Positions 35,467-43,356 of a DNA stretch of 64,000 nt are shown piece after piece. How positions within the stretch are numbered: the stretch's first letter is position 1; the number at the start of each line of letters is the position of its first letter. Position numbers and translations under genes: made by a program. Origin of the DNA: Clostridiales bacterium (GTDB lineage: Bacteria > Bacillota > Clostridia > Peptostreptococcales > Anaerovoracaceae); contig CP042469.1 in the NCBI GenBank assembly GCA_015243575.1, forward strand, positions 4,120,929-4,184,928. The letters are read 5' to 3'. The notes below the pieces were generated by a model. The model was given only the letters and a program-made list of their open reading frames with translations. It was not told the DNA's origin and ran no database searches.

Positions 35467-36180
35467 ATGAAACAGGATTCCTGCGGCTGCGGAAAATGCA
35501 GCCACAAGCAATGTACAAATCGAGTTCCGATTTTTTCGGGTTTAAATGAAGAAGAGCTTTCCTATGTGACTGATCTGATCAAAAGGCGACAGTATTTAAA
35601 AGGTGAAATCATTCAGCTTGAAGGGTCTGAACCGGACTGCCTTACTATCATCAATCGGGGAAAGGTAAAGGCATTCCGTTATACGCAGGAAGGGAAAGAG
35701 CAGATTCTATATCTTTTTTCTGAAGGAGACTTTTTTGGAGAAAACAATCTTTTAGGGGGAAAGAGAGCGGCTTACAGTGCGGAGGCGCTGGAGCAAACCA
35801 ATCTTTGTATGATTGAGCGGAAAGACTTTCAGGAATTGGTTCGCAGGTACCCTGAAATCAGCTTGAAGATTATCCAGGAGCTTTGCGCCAGATTAGAGCG
35901 GCTGGAAACGACGGTTCAAAACATGGGATCAAAGACCATGGAAGCGCGAATCGGCAGCGTGCTGCTGGAATTTTCCGAAAAATACGGGGTGAAACATCCC
36001 AAAGGGATTCTTGTTACCCTTCCATTCAGCAGGGAGGGAATTGCGAGCTATATCGGTGCCGCAAGAGAGACCGTGAGCAGAAGGCTGACACTTCTTCAGG
36101 ATGCGGGGACCATTGAAATGATAGGCAATAAAAAAATCATTCTACTTGATGAGGATGCACTTCGCAAAGAACTTGAATAA
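35467..36180 (+). CDS. Crp/Fnr-family regulator with N-terminal cysteine cluster
   Basis: The 237-aa protein has four cysteines at 6, 8, 11 and 16 (CGCGKCSHKQC), which may hold an iron-sulfur cluster. A cyclic-nucleotide-type beta-barrel (about 24-140) and a winged helix follow, with recognition helix ARETVSRRLTLL (Glu and two Arg spaced as in Fnr). It probably senses oxygen or nitric oxide. ATG 35467 is preferred to GTG 35452, based on the GGAG site. It is downstream of hcp and probably controls it and the hemerythrin group. Confidence 0.9.
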   Translation: MKQDSCGCGKCSHKQCTNRVPIFSGLNEEELSYVTDLIKRRQYLKGEIIQLEGSEPDCLTIINRGKVKAFRYTQEGKEQILYLFSEGDFFGENNLLGGKRAAYSAEALEQTNLCMIERKDFQELVRRYPEISLKIIQELCARLERLETTVQNMGSKTMEARIGSVLLEFSEKYGVKHPKGILVTLPFSREGIASYIGAARETVSRRLTLLQDAGTIEMIGNKKIILLDEDALRKELE

Positions 36181-36282
36181 ATGTTTTGCAATTTTTTCGG
36201 AAAATATGATTCTCGTCACAGTTTTTATTCTTCACAACGCTTATGATGAAAACATAGCCGATGAACAGCATCGGGAGGAAAA

Positions 36283-36302
36283 CTGAAATGATTTCATTTC
36301 AG
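36283..36302. promoter_or_regulatory. Perfect 9-bp-arm palindrome
   Basis: CTGAAATGA (36283-36291) and TCATTTCAG (36294-36302) pair exactly around TT. There is no T-run. It lies between the regulator gene and the RIC remnant and could be an operator for the Fnr-like protein, though it lacks the TTGAT half-site. Confidence 0.4.
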
Positions 36303-36312
36303 CGGAGGAAGA

Positions 36313-36456
36313 ATAAAGGAGGACGATTACAGAAGAACCTTTGCAGCATTGGAGGAACTGGAAGCAGATTTGTTCCAACACATTCACCTTGAAAACAATA
36401 TTCTGTTTCACCGGCTAGGAATTGGTTTGAACGAAACAGAAGACAGTATAAATTAA
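36313..36456 (+). pseudogene. C-terminal fragment of a RIC/ScdA-type di-iron protein
   Basis: A frame ending at 36454-36456 encodes about 45 residues that include LEELEADLFQHIHLENNI, the last metal-binding helix of RIC (ScdA/YtfE) proteins (QHIHLENNILF). No start codon or the rest of the domain is present. It sits in the place where an intact iron-centre-repair gene would fit, before the DUF1858 gene. It is most likely the remnant of one. Confidence 0.65.
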
Positions 36457-36479
36457 GCAGAAACTTATTGCTGGAATGC

Positions 36480-36528
36480 GCGGGATTGTAACCCCCGCAT
36501 GGAAAGGAAGCGGGATTGTAACCCCCGC
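36480..36528 (+). repeat. Two identical 19-nt hairpins with 30-nt period
   Basis: GCGGGATTGTAACCCCCGC occurs at 36480-36498 and again at 36510-36528. Each can form a GCGGG/CCCGC stem. The second lies just before the ribosome site of the DUF1858 gene. They may be a leader duplication affecting translation or mRNA stability. Confidence 0.75.
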
Positions 36529-36549
36529 GTGTAAATGGAGGATCATAGT

Positions 36550-36741
36550 ATGGCTATCACAAAAGAAATGACCATCGGAGAAGTGGTTAGAACGTATCAG
36601 CAGACCATCAGAATTTTAATGGACTTTGGAATGGGCTGCGTCGGTTGTCCGTCTGCCCAGTCAGAAACGCTGGAAGAAGCCGCAACCATTCACGGAATTG
36701 ACATCAACAAGCTGGTTGAAAGATTGAATCAGGCAATTTAG
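36550..36741 (+). CDS. DUF1858-family small protein
   Basis: A 63-aa protein with the DUF1858 pattern: a short helix (MTIGEVVRTY), then MGCVGCPSAQSETLEEAA with a CxxC-type pair (GCVGCP). The same domain forms the N-terminus of some RIC/ScdA proteins, so this gene next to a RIC fragment is probably functionally related. ATG 36550 is preferred, 8 bases after GGAGG; an ATG at 36535 precedes the ribosome site. The likely role is handling an iron or thiol partner in nitrosative stress; that is inferred. Confidence 0.85.
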   Translation: MAITKEMTIGEVVRTYQQTIRILMDFGMGCVGCPSAQSETLEEAATIHGIDINKLVERLNQAI

Positions 36742-36815
36742 GTTATTCCAAACGGCAGGTTGAACAGGAGTCTGCGCATTTCAATAAAGCGCAGGTAACG
36801 AAAGGGTGAGAATCA

Positions 36816-37481
36816 ATGAGTTTGTTTTTAGGAAAGATTCATTACTGGCTCTACAATAAAATTGTATGGGCTGAAAAAGCAGAAACGGATCTATTAAAGT
36901 GGGCAGCATCTCAGGGTCTGGCTGCTGATACATGGGCACAGGAATTTCAGCGGGAATACGGGCAGCCTACGGGGAACCGTCCTCTTGAGGAGATCATCGA
37001 TACCTCCAATATCCACGGGTGGCTTCAGGAACGGATTCGCAGCGTTGAGCTGAGACAGGCATCACTGGTGACTGCGGTTTTAAGAGAAAATCCAAGCCAT
37101 AAGGATGCGCTTCTAAAGATCTTTGAAAATCAGGGAGAGGCAGCAGCCCTTGCGTATAAAACTCCTGCAGAAGGCGCGGAAGAGGTGCGTTTTTCAGCGG
37201 GAGTGGGAACACCGGAAGGCGTGTACAATGCACTCAATGACTTTATCCTCGAAGGAATGCCCTGTGACAGGGGAAGTCAGGTAATTCAAAATACGGAAGA
37301 CGAATTGATTTGGCAGATGGCAGCAGAACTTCATGAGCCGTATTGGAATCAGGTCGGAGGAGACATTGGAACCTTCTTTGCTCTCAGAGAAGCTTGGATT
37401 GCCTCCTTTATCGGGACACTGAACCCCGCGCTCCAATTTGAAAAAAGAAATGAAGGGGAATATTCCATCACCAGAAAATAG
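36816..37481 (+). CDS. Unrecognised protein in the hcp/hemerythrin group
   Basis: The 221-aa soluble protein has no signal peptide, membrane segment or recognised motif. It begins MSLFLGKIHYWLYNKIVWAE and contains many aromatic residues and histidines (HYW, NIHGWLQ, ELHEPYWNQVGGD), which could bind a metal or heme. The fold is probably mostly helical. It lies between DUF1858 and the hemerythrin gene with short gaps (74 and 25 bases), so it is probably co-transcribed and part of the same stress function. I do not recognise it and assign no activity. Confidence 0.75.
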   Translation: MSLFLGKIHYWLYNKIVWAEKAETDLLKWAASQGLAADTWAQEFQREYGQPTGNRPLEEIIDTSNIHGWLQERIRSVELRQASLVTAVLRENPSHKDALLKIFENQGEAAALAYKTPAEGAEEVRFSAGVGTPEGVYNALNDFILEGMPCDRGSQVIQNTEDELIWQMAAELHEPYWNQVGGDIGTFFALREAWIASFIGTLNPALQFEKRNEGEYSITRK

Positions 37482-37506
37482 CCGATTTATGGGAGGAGAG
37501 AACGGT

Positions 37507-38061
37507 ATGAATTATATTGAACTAATGGTGGATGAGCACAGACACATTAAACGGATGCTGGCAGTAATCAGAAAGTACTGCTATAAAGTACTGAAAAGTG
37601 AACCGGTAGACTATAACGATTTCTTTGGTCTGATTGATTTCGTCCGCAATTATGCTGATCAGCATCATCATGGAAAAGAAGAAAAACTTCTGTTTCACAG
37701 AATGGTGGAAGAGCTGGGCCCTGCAGCAGAAAAGCTGGTGAAGCATGGGATGCTGGTGGAGCACGATCTGGGAAGGCTGCATATTCAGGAACTGGAAGCA
37801 GCGGTGCATAAAGTGATGGAAGGCGACGATGAAGCAAGGCTGGATGTGATTGCCAACGCCATTTCCTATGTCAACCTGCTCCATAGACATATCGAGAAAG
37901 AAGATAATGTCGTCTACCAGTTTGCACAGAAGAATCTGCCGCAGGAGATTCAGGACAATCTTGAAAGAGAGTGTGCCCTGTTTGAGCAAGATGCAGAAGC
38001 GAAGGAAGTTCAGAAAAAATATCTGGATATGGTTGCAGAGTTTGAAAAGAAAGTGCAATAA
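37507..38061 (+). CDS. Hemerythrin-like (HHE) domain protein
   Basis: The 184-aa protein has the spaced His/Glu ligands of a di-iron hemerythrin domain: DEHRHIK near residue 11, HHHGKEEKLLF, VEHDLGRLH and RHIEKEDNVVY. It could bind O2 or NO or store iron. The ATG at 37507 has GGGAGGAGA 7 bases upstream and is preferred to an earlier in-frame start inside the preceding gene. It is last in the group beginning with hcp and is ended by a strong terminator. Confidence 0.9.
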   Translation: MNYIELMVDEHRHIKRMLAVIRKYCYKVLKSEPVDYNDFFGLIDFVRNYADQHHHGKEEKLLFHRMVEELGPAAEKLVKHGMLVEHDLGRLHIQELEAAVHKVMEGDDEARLDVIANAISYVNLLHRHIEKEDNVVYQFAQKNLPQEIQDNLERECALFEQDAEAKEVQKKYLDMVAEFEKKVQ

Positions 38062-38133
38062 ATGAACGCACGCCCTAAAGGAACGCTGCCTCATTCAAGG
38101 TGTGTACCTTCCATTCGATCAGCGATTCCCTTG

Positions 38134-38185
38134 AATATACAGGAATGATTATTTTTGCGAAGAATCATTCCTGTATATTTTTTTG
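38134..38185 (+). terminator. Terminator of the hemerythrin operon, overlapping blaR1
   Basis: A 17-bp perfect stem (38134-38150 with 38163-38179) and T-run. It overlaps the 3' end of the convergent blaR1 gene by about 35 bases. Confidence 0.9.
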
Positions 38186-39954
38186 TCATTAAGGATCGAT
38201 AGTGTGATCTTTGCTGCTGTGCTGCCGCTGCAGTTTTCTCCATTTTGGATATTTGTGGCAAAGAAATAGGTATTGCCTTCTGTTTCCACAAACCCAATAA
38301 ACCAGCCGTTTTTATTCAGGCCTTTGACATCACCCGTGCCTGTTTTTCCGAAAAGCAGGCCGTTATTGGAGCTGGACAGAAGCATGGCATCTTTCACAAT
38401 GCCGACATTTCTGGGATCGAATTTCAAATCATTCTGATAAAAACGGGTCATTTGTTCCACTTGCTCGATGGGAGAGATCTTCAAGGAAGACTCTGCCCAA
38501 AAATCGTCAAGGCCGCCTGACAAATCCCGATTCCCATAGTCAATCAGATCGAAACGATTCTGGAGTTTTTCCATTCCCATCCGTTTGTTCAGCTCTTGAA
38601 AATACCAGTTGACAGAATATCTCATGGCAGAATCAAGCGTCTGATCACCGTTCCATTCCTTATAAGGGTAATTGGTATGATCCCAGGAAAGTCCCGTGTT
38701 TTCCGGGGAGATAATGCCGTATTCTAAAGCAAACAGTGCACTGTATATTTTAATGGTTGAATCAGGGGAAACCCTTTTGGAACTCTGCTTGAGGTTATGA
38801 ACCTCATAGGAATCCGCTGCAAGATTATACAGCACGAAGCTCCCGTCCATATTTGGAAAGTATGCGCTGAGATCTTCGTATTCCGTATTCTGGCTTGCAG
38901 AAGCAAAATCATAGTAGCCGGAGGCGAGAACATTTAATGGGGTCATTGGAGCGATGAAGAGTATGATGGCAAATATCAGAAGAATCGCAAGGCTGCTGCG
39001 AAATCCTGTCCTGCTATTTTCCATTTTGAACTGTACGATCTCCGAAATGCGGCGATGGATTTGGCGGTTGCCGCCGCTGAATTCAAGAATCAAGCTGAAC
39101 GCAGCTCTACGAAGATACTGCTCCGCATAATGGATGATGGTATTTCCATAATCAATATAAGCGTTTTCACCAAGAATTCTAAGAACCAAGGTGTCGCAGG
39201 CAACCTCCCGGTCAATCCGTATTTGCTTTACTGCAAACCAAACAAAGGGATTAAACCAATAAATAGTCGCAGACAGGCAGCTCCCATAGTTGAAGTAAAT
39301 ATCTCTGCTTTTGTAGTGCTGTAATTCATGAAGCAATATGTATCGAATTTCCGAATCGCTCATGTTCTGTCTGATTGTCGCAGGAAGAATAATACAGGGA
39401 TGGACGATACCAAAACTCATGGGGGTGGGGGCTTGCGCTGATTGGTAAAGTGCGATACAGCGACTGATTTTTAATTCAGTTTTACAGTCAGAAAAAATTG
39501 CTGCAATCTCATTGTCAAGGCAAAGTACCGAATCCTGTTTTAACTGGCGCAGCCTGTGGCTAGCAACCAGGAACATGACGGACATGAAAACAATTCCGCA
39601 CGCCCATAGCACCGTAAACAGCAGCTGCAGATCCGGAACTGTGTGCTGCTGGATCGTGATTGTAAAATCCTGCAGCCAATCGCCGGGCGCTGTTCCGGTG
39701 GCAGCATGCGCAAAGTCGGCTTTCGCGCCGGCTTTTGCAGTGATGTTTTGAAATGCGGGGAAACCGCAAAAGGGCACTTTTGTGAAAGGCAAGAACGGCA
39801 GAAACAACATGGAAAGGAAAGGAACCCAGATATAATATTGAAATCCTGCTGTTGTGCTGTTTTTCAGCACTGTTTTTAGGAGCATAATAATCAGGAAGAT
39901 GATGGAAATCATCGCGTTATTCCATAAAAATCCTACTATGAAAGAGAGCGACAC
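38149..39954 (-). CDS. blaR1: BlaR1-type beta-lactam sensor-transducer
   Basis: The 601-aa protein has several N-terminal membrane segments and an M56 metalloprotease domain with HELQH at 209-213. After another membrane segment (about 322-337) comes an extracellular class-D-like penicillin-sensor domain: acylated Ser399 with Lys402 (STIK), Ser447-Val-Asn449 (YSVNW), YGN at about 473-475, and KTG at 537-539. Acylation by a beta-lactam activates the protease, leading to loss of the BlaI repressor. It is 10 bases downstream of blaI in the same operon. All functional motifs are intact. Confidence 0.96.
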   Translation of the reverse strand: MSLSFIVGFLWNNAMISIIFLIIMLLKTVLKNSTTAGFQYYIWVPFLSMLFLPFLPFTKVPFCGFPAFQNITAKAGAKADFAHAATGTAPGDWLQDFTITIQQHTVPDLQLLFTVLWACGIVFMSVMFLVASHRLRQLKQDSVLCLDNEIAAIFSDCKTELKISRCIALYQSAQAPTPMSFGIVHPCIILPATIRQNMSDSEIRYILLHELQHYKSRDIYFNYGSCLSATIYWFNPFVWFAVKQIRIDREVACDTLVLRILGENAYIDYGNTIIHYAEQYLRRAAFSLILEFSGGNRQIHRRISEIVQFKMENSRTGFRSSLAILLIFAIILFIAPMTPLNVLASGYYDFASASQNTEYEDLSAYFPNMDGSFVLYNLAADSYEVHNLKQSSKRVSPDSTIKIYSALFALEYGIISPENTGLSWDHTNYPYKEWNGDQTLDSAMRYSVNWYFQELNKRMGMEKLQNRFDLIDYGNRDLSGGLDDFWAESSLKISPIEQVEQMTRFYQNDLKFDPRNVGIVKDAMLLSSSNNGLLFGKTGTGDVKGLNKNGWFIGFVETEGNTYFFATNIQNGENCSGSTAAKITLSILNDKKIYRNDSSQK

Positions 39955-39964
39955 TATTGATACC

Positions 39965-40336
39965 TCATTTCTTTTTCGATAGAAGCTCTTTTAACTCGTG
40001 AATGTCTTCATCAGACAATTTATCATTCTCTATAAAACTGGAAACCATTGATTTCAGCGTTCCATTATAGAACCTGTTCAGAAAACTGCGGCTTTCCATG
40101 TCGACATAATCTTCTTTGCGTACCATGGGAGAATAGAAGTAAAGGCGGCCCTGCTTCTCATGGCAGACGGCTCCCTTCTTTTCTAGACGAATCATCATGG
40201 TTTGCATTGTCTTGGGGCTCCAGGCTTTCGTTTTGCTCAAAAGCTCAACGATTTCGTTGGTATTGATTGGAGCCTGATCCCAGATGATTTTCATTACTTC
40301 ATACTCAGCTTCTGATATTTGCGGTAGCTTATTCAT
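39965..40336 (-). CDS. blaI: BlaI/MecI-family repressor
   Basis: The 123-aa winged-helix protein starts NKLPQISEAEYEVMKIIW and carries WSPKTMQTMMIRLEKKG, the recognition helix pattern of the BlaI/CopY family. The C-terminal dimerisation region is present. It would repress its own operon and the divergent bla-pbp operon through the TTAC-N4-GTAA dyads, and be cleaved after BlaR1 activation. ATG 40336 follows AAGGAGG; an upstream start is not supported. Confidence in the family is high. Confidence 0.95.
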   Translation of the reverse strand: MNKLPQISEAEYEVMKIIWDQAPINTNEIVELLSKTKAWSPKTMQTMMIRLEKKGAVCHEKQGRLYFYSPMVRKEDYVDMESRSFLNRFYNGTLKSMVSSFIENDKLSDEDIHELKELLSKKK

Positions 40337-40363
40337 CTTAGCCTCCTTTGTGTACGCCAATTC

Positions 40364-40375
40364 TTACGAGTGTAA
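40364..40375. promoter_or_regulatory. BlaI-type operator 1 at the blaI promoter
   Basis: TTACGAGTGTAA is a dyad of the BlaI TACA-N2-TGTA type with one base change. It lies just downstream of the blaI start site. Confidence 0.75.
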
Positions 40376-40384
40376 TATAAGTGA

Positions 40385-40413
40385 ATTATAGTACTCGATG
40401 AAATGCAAGTCAA
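40385..40413 (-). promoter_or_regulatory. Promoter of blaI-blaR1
   Basis: On the minus strand, TTGACT (40413-40408) and TATAAT (40390-40385) are 17 bases apart. Confidence 0.8.
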
Positions 40414-40426
40414 TGAAAAAATAGGA

Positions 40427-40455
40427 TTGACATTAATATCTTACAACTGTAAGAT
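40427..40455 (+). promoter_or_regulatory. Promoter of the beta-lactamase/PBP operon
   Basis: TTGACA (40427-40432) and TAAGAT (40450-40455) are separated by 17 bases. The -10 overlaps operator 2. Confidence 0.85.
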
Positions 40456-40475
40456 ATTAGATATTACATATGTAA
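40441..40475. promoter_or_regulatory. BlaI-type operators 2 and 3
   Basis: TTACAACTGTAA (40441-40452) and TTACATATGTAA (40464-40475) are palindromes 23 bp apart, one on the -10 and one over the start region of the bla-pbp promoter. Together with operator 1 they form a three-site control region. Confidence 0.85.
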
Positions 40476-40497
40476 GAATAAAAGGAGCGTATTGAAC

Positions 40498-41391
40498 ATG
40501 AAAAAAATCATTTGCCTTTTCTTAATCGCGTTTCTCTCGTTTGGTTTTGCTGGCTGCATCCGCCAGGACACTCTTGGGGCACACTCCGATGAATCAGGAG
40601 CTGTGATTGAGCAGCAGTCTCCGGACAGCTTTCCTGAGTTATCTCAGGTAAGCTACATAGAAGTAGACTACGGCAGCTACTTTAACGGCATAAATGGCTG
40701 TGCTGTTTTTTATGACAATCTAAGTGAACAATACAGCCTGTATCAGAAAGAACTCTGTGAGCAGCAAAAATCTCCATGCTCAACGTTTAAGATGATCTCA
40801 ACACTGATGGGTCTGAAATATGGTGTTCTCGAATCAGAGGACTCCAGGATGAACTACAATGGAGGAATCTATCCGGTTGAAGTGTGGAATGCAGATCTAA
40901 CCCTGAAGGATGCATTTCAGAAATCATGTATCTGGTATTTTCGGCAGGTAATAGATAAGGTTGGTAAGGAATCTTTTCAAAGGGAACTGGAAAATCTTCA
41001 TTACGGCAACAGGGATATCAGCAAATGGCAGGGGAGCAATACGAATCCACTGCCTGATCTGAACGGTTTCTGGCTTGATTCGTCCTTGAAGATTTCGCCC
41101 ATAGAGCAGGTTGGTATCGTAGAAAAGATCTTCGAGGGAAATACGGAATTCTCACCGGAGTATGTAGCGTTGCTTCAGAATCTCATGCTTGTTCAAGACA
41201 GCAACGGGGTGCGTATTTACGGAAAAACTGGCTCAGGCGTGAATGGAAATGCATGGTTTGTTGGATTTTGCGAAGGGGAGTCAAAACGGTACTATTTTGC
41301 AGTTTATCTGGAGGATAAAAATGCAGAGGCGTCGAGCGCTGCTGCAAAAGAAATTGCAATGAAGATCTCAAACGACTTGCTGTATGAATGA
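40498..41391 (+). CDS. Class D beta-lactamase (lipoprotein)
   Basis: The 297-aa protein has a signal sequence and a probable lipobox (FAGC, Cys20). All class D motifs are present: Ser95-Thr-Phe-Lys98, Ser143-Cys-Ile145 (matching the family SxV), Tyr169-Gly-Asn171 and Lys243-Thr-Gly245. It hydrolyses beta-lactams at the outer membrane face. The C-terminal sensor domain of the BlaR1 encoded opposite is related to it. The ATG at 40498 is preferred to TTG 40492. Its end overlaps the following PBP gene by 8 bases. The spectrum of hydrolysis cannot be read from sequence. Confidence 0.92.
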   Translation: MKKIICLFLIAFLSFGFAGCIRQDTLGAHSDESGAVIEQQSPDSFPELSQVSYIEVDYGSYFNGINGCAVFYDNLSEQYSLYQKELCEQQKSPCSTFKMISTLMGLKYGVLESEDSRMNYNGGIYPVEVWNADLTLKDAFQKSCIWYFRQVIDKVGKESFQRELENLHYGNRDISKWQGSNTNPLPDLNGFWLDSSLKISPIEQVGIVEKIFEGNTEFSPEYVALLQNLMLVQDSNGVRIYGKTGSGVNGNAWFVGFCEGESKRYYFAVYLEDKNAEASSAAAKEIAMKISNDLLYE

Positions 41392-43162
41392 GGTGAAAAG
41401 AAGATTAATTTTCCTCTTTATGATTATAAATGTTGTGCTCATTTCCCTTGCGTTTCGCATTGGATGGGTGCAGATTGTATCCGGGGAGAAATATGAAAAA
41501 ATCGCAAAGGAACAGCAGACCCGCGACCAATTCGTACCTGCCAAAAGGGGTTCTATCTACGACAGAAATGGTAAGGAACTTGCGGTCAGTGCAGTTACTC
41601 ACAGCGTTTGGGTTCGGCCTGCAGCACTGACCAATCCCAGATCAAAAAAGACAAAGGAAGATCAGCTGACAGAAACCGCAGCTGCGTTAGCGAGTATCCT
41701 TTCGCTGGATCAAGATTCAGTTCGTGCTTCCATGAACACAAAAAGAAACCTCGTTAAAATCGCCAAATATGTGGAGAAAGAGAAGGTGGATCAAATCAGG
41801 GATAGAGGGCTTTACGGCGTTGAGATTACAGAGGAAGTCAAACGCTACTATCCCATGGGTGCATTTGCCGCACACGTCTTGGGCAGTACCACCGACGAAA
41901 ACAGGGGGCTGATGGGAATTGAACTTGAATACGATCAGTATTTGAGCGGGATGAACGGGCGCTTCATTTACAGTGCTGACCGAGACGGAGGGAATCTGAT
42001 TAGCGGAAGAGAGAAATTCTTTCAGGCAAAAGACGGATGGGATATTGTATTAACCATTGATGCGGTGATCCAGATGTATGTTGAAAATGCTTTGGACCGT
42101 GTCCGTGAAGATACGGCGGCAGACAGAGTGATGTGCATTGTTATGGACCCAGAAACAGGGGACATCCTTGCGATGGCAATGAACCCGGACTTCGACCCCG
42201 GCAACCCGCGCGTTCCTTTGGATGGAGCGGAGGCTGCCTATCTGGAAACCCTTTCGGACAGCAAAAAACTTGATTACTGGAACTCCATGTGGCGAAATCC
42301 CATGGTGAGTGACACTTACGAACCCGGCTCAACCTTTAAACTTTTGACAACGGCAATCGCACTGCAGGAAGGAGTAACCTCTCCGGAAGATATCTTCTAC
42401 GATACCGGGAAGGTAAACGTTGCTGGTACAGTTTTAAAATGTTTGCAGTGGCGCAACCCCCATGGAAGAGAAACTCTGGTGGAAGCGGTTGAAAATTCCT
42501 GCAACCCTGTTTTTGTTGAACTGGCCCGAAGAATTGGGATAGAGAAGTATTATGACTATCTGGAACTCTTTGGCTTGACACAGAGAACCGGAATCGACTT
42601 CCCGGGAGAGGGTCTGGCGATACTGCAAAAACAAGAGTCTGCAGGGCCGGTGGGGCTGGCAACCATGTCCTATGGACAGGGCATAGCAGTAACACCGATA
42701 CAACTGATCACCGCCATTTCTGCTATTGGGAATGAAGGGAAAATCATGAAGCCGAGACTTGTAAAGGAAATGATGGACGGCGGCAATGTGGTATGGAAAA
42801 ATGATATTCGCATTGAGCGGCAAATATTGTCTAAGAAGACAACGGAGGAGATGACATCTATTATGGAATCCGTTGTGGATGAAGGCGGCGGGATCAAAGC
42901 TAAAATCAGCGGATATCGGATTGGTGGGAAAACAGGAACTGCCAATAAGGCCTTCAATGGAGGGTATAGCGAGGATACCTACTCATCCTTTATAGGAATG
43001 GCCCCCATTGAAGATTCCAGAATTTCCATTCTGCTGATTGTAGACAATCCAAAAGGCGTGAAAGCAGGAAGTCTGACCGCGGCTCCCGGGGTTAAGGATA
43101 TTTTGGAAAATACATTGCGATACATGAGAATGAAGCCTACGGACAGCGGCAATGCACTGTAA
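41384..43162 (+). CDS. Class B penicillin-binding protein (PBP2/FtsI-SpoVD family)
   Basis: The 592-aa transpeptidase has one N-terminal membrane anchor (about 8-28), a pedestal region starting with the RGSIYDRNG motif, and a transpeptidase domain. Its active-site motifs are Ser316-Thr-Phe-Lys319, Ser372-Cys-Asn374 and Lys516-Thr-Gly518. The start overlaps the beta-lactamase stop by 8 bases, so the two are translationally coupled and induced together. A dedicated PBP under BlaR1/BlaI control recalls mecA-type systems. Whether it has low beta-lactam affinity is unknown. No PASTA domain is visible. Confidence 0.93.
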   Translation: MNEVKRRLIFLFMIINVVLISLAFRIGWVQIVSGEKYEKIAKEQQTRDQFVPAKRGSIYDRNGKELAVSAVTHSVWVRPAALTNPRSKKTKEDQLTETAAALASILSLDQDSVRASMNTKRNLVKIAKYVEKEKVDQIRDRGLYGVEITEEVKRYYPMGAFAAHVLGSTTDENRGLMGIELEYDQYLSGMNGRFIYSADRDGGNLISGREKFFQAKDGWDIVLTIDAVIQMYVENALDRVREDTAADRVMCIVMDPETGDILAMAMNPDFDPGNPRVPLDGAEAAYLETLSDSKKLDYWNSMWRNPMVSDTYEPGSTFKLLTTAIALQEGVTSPEDIFYDTGKVNVAGTVLKCLQWRNPHGRETLVEAVENSCNPVFVELARRIGIEKYYDYLELFGLTQRTGIDFPGEGLAILQKQESAGPVGLATMSYGQGIAVTPIQLITAISAIGNEGKIMKPRLVKEMMDGGNVVWKNDIRIERQILSKKTTEEMTSIMESVVDEGGGIKAKISGYRIGGKTGTANKAFNGGYSEDTYSSFIGMAPIEDSRISILLIVDNPKGVKAGSLTAAPGVKDILENTLRYMRMKPTDSGNAL

Positions 43163-43282
43163 GGCGGAATAAAACAGAATATGGTAAGGCTGAATATCGA
43201 AGGCAGAAATTGAAAATGGCTTTCACAAATGCACCGGAATGTGATACCATACTTATACGCATTTGAAACAAAGATCCGAAGC

Positions 43283-43307
43283 AATGAGACCGTCCGGTCT
43301 CATTTTC
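43283..43307 (+). terminator. Terminator of the bla-pbp operon
   Basis: A perfect 10-bp stem (43283-43292 with 43295-43304) is followed by a short T-run. Confidence 0.7.
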
Positions 43308-43356
43308 CTGCGCTGCGCAGGCGGAACCAGTGAATAAAGCATATAAGAGGTAACCA

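Noticed and set aside
36480-36528. CRISPR array or riboswitch
   Set aside because: Only two copies with an 11-base gap, and no aptamer core was recognised.
37522-38094. Minus-strand 190-codon open frame opposite the hemerythrin gene
   Set aside because: It is the mirror of a histidine-rich gene; the Leu/Phe/His-rich product is a shadow.
40441-40475. Terminator or attenuator at the bla promoter
   Set aside because: The short palindromes have no T-run and match the BlaI operator pattern on a promoter.
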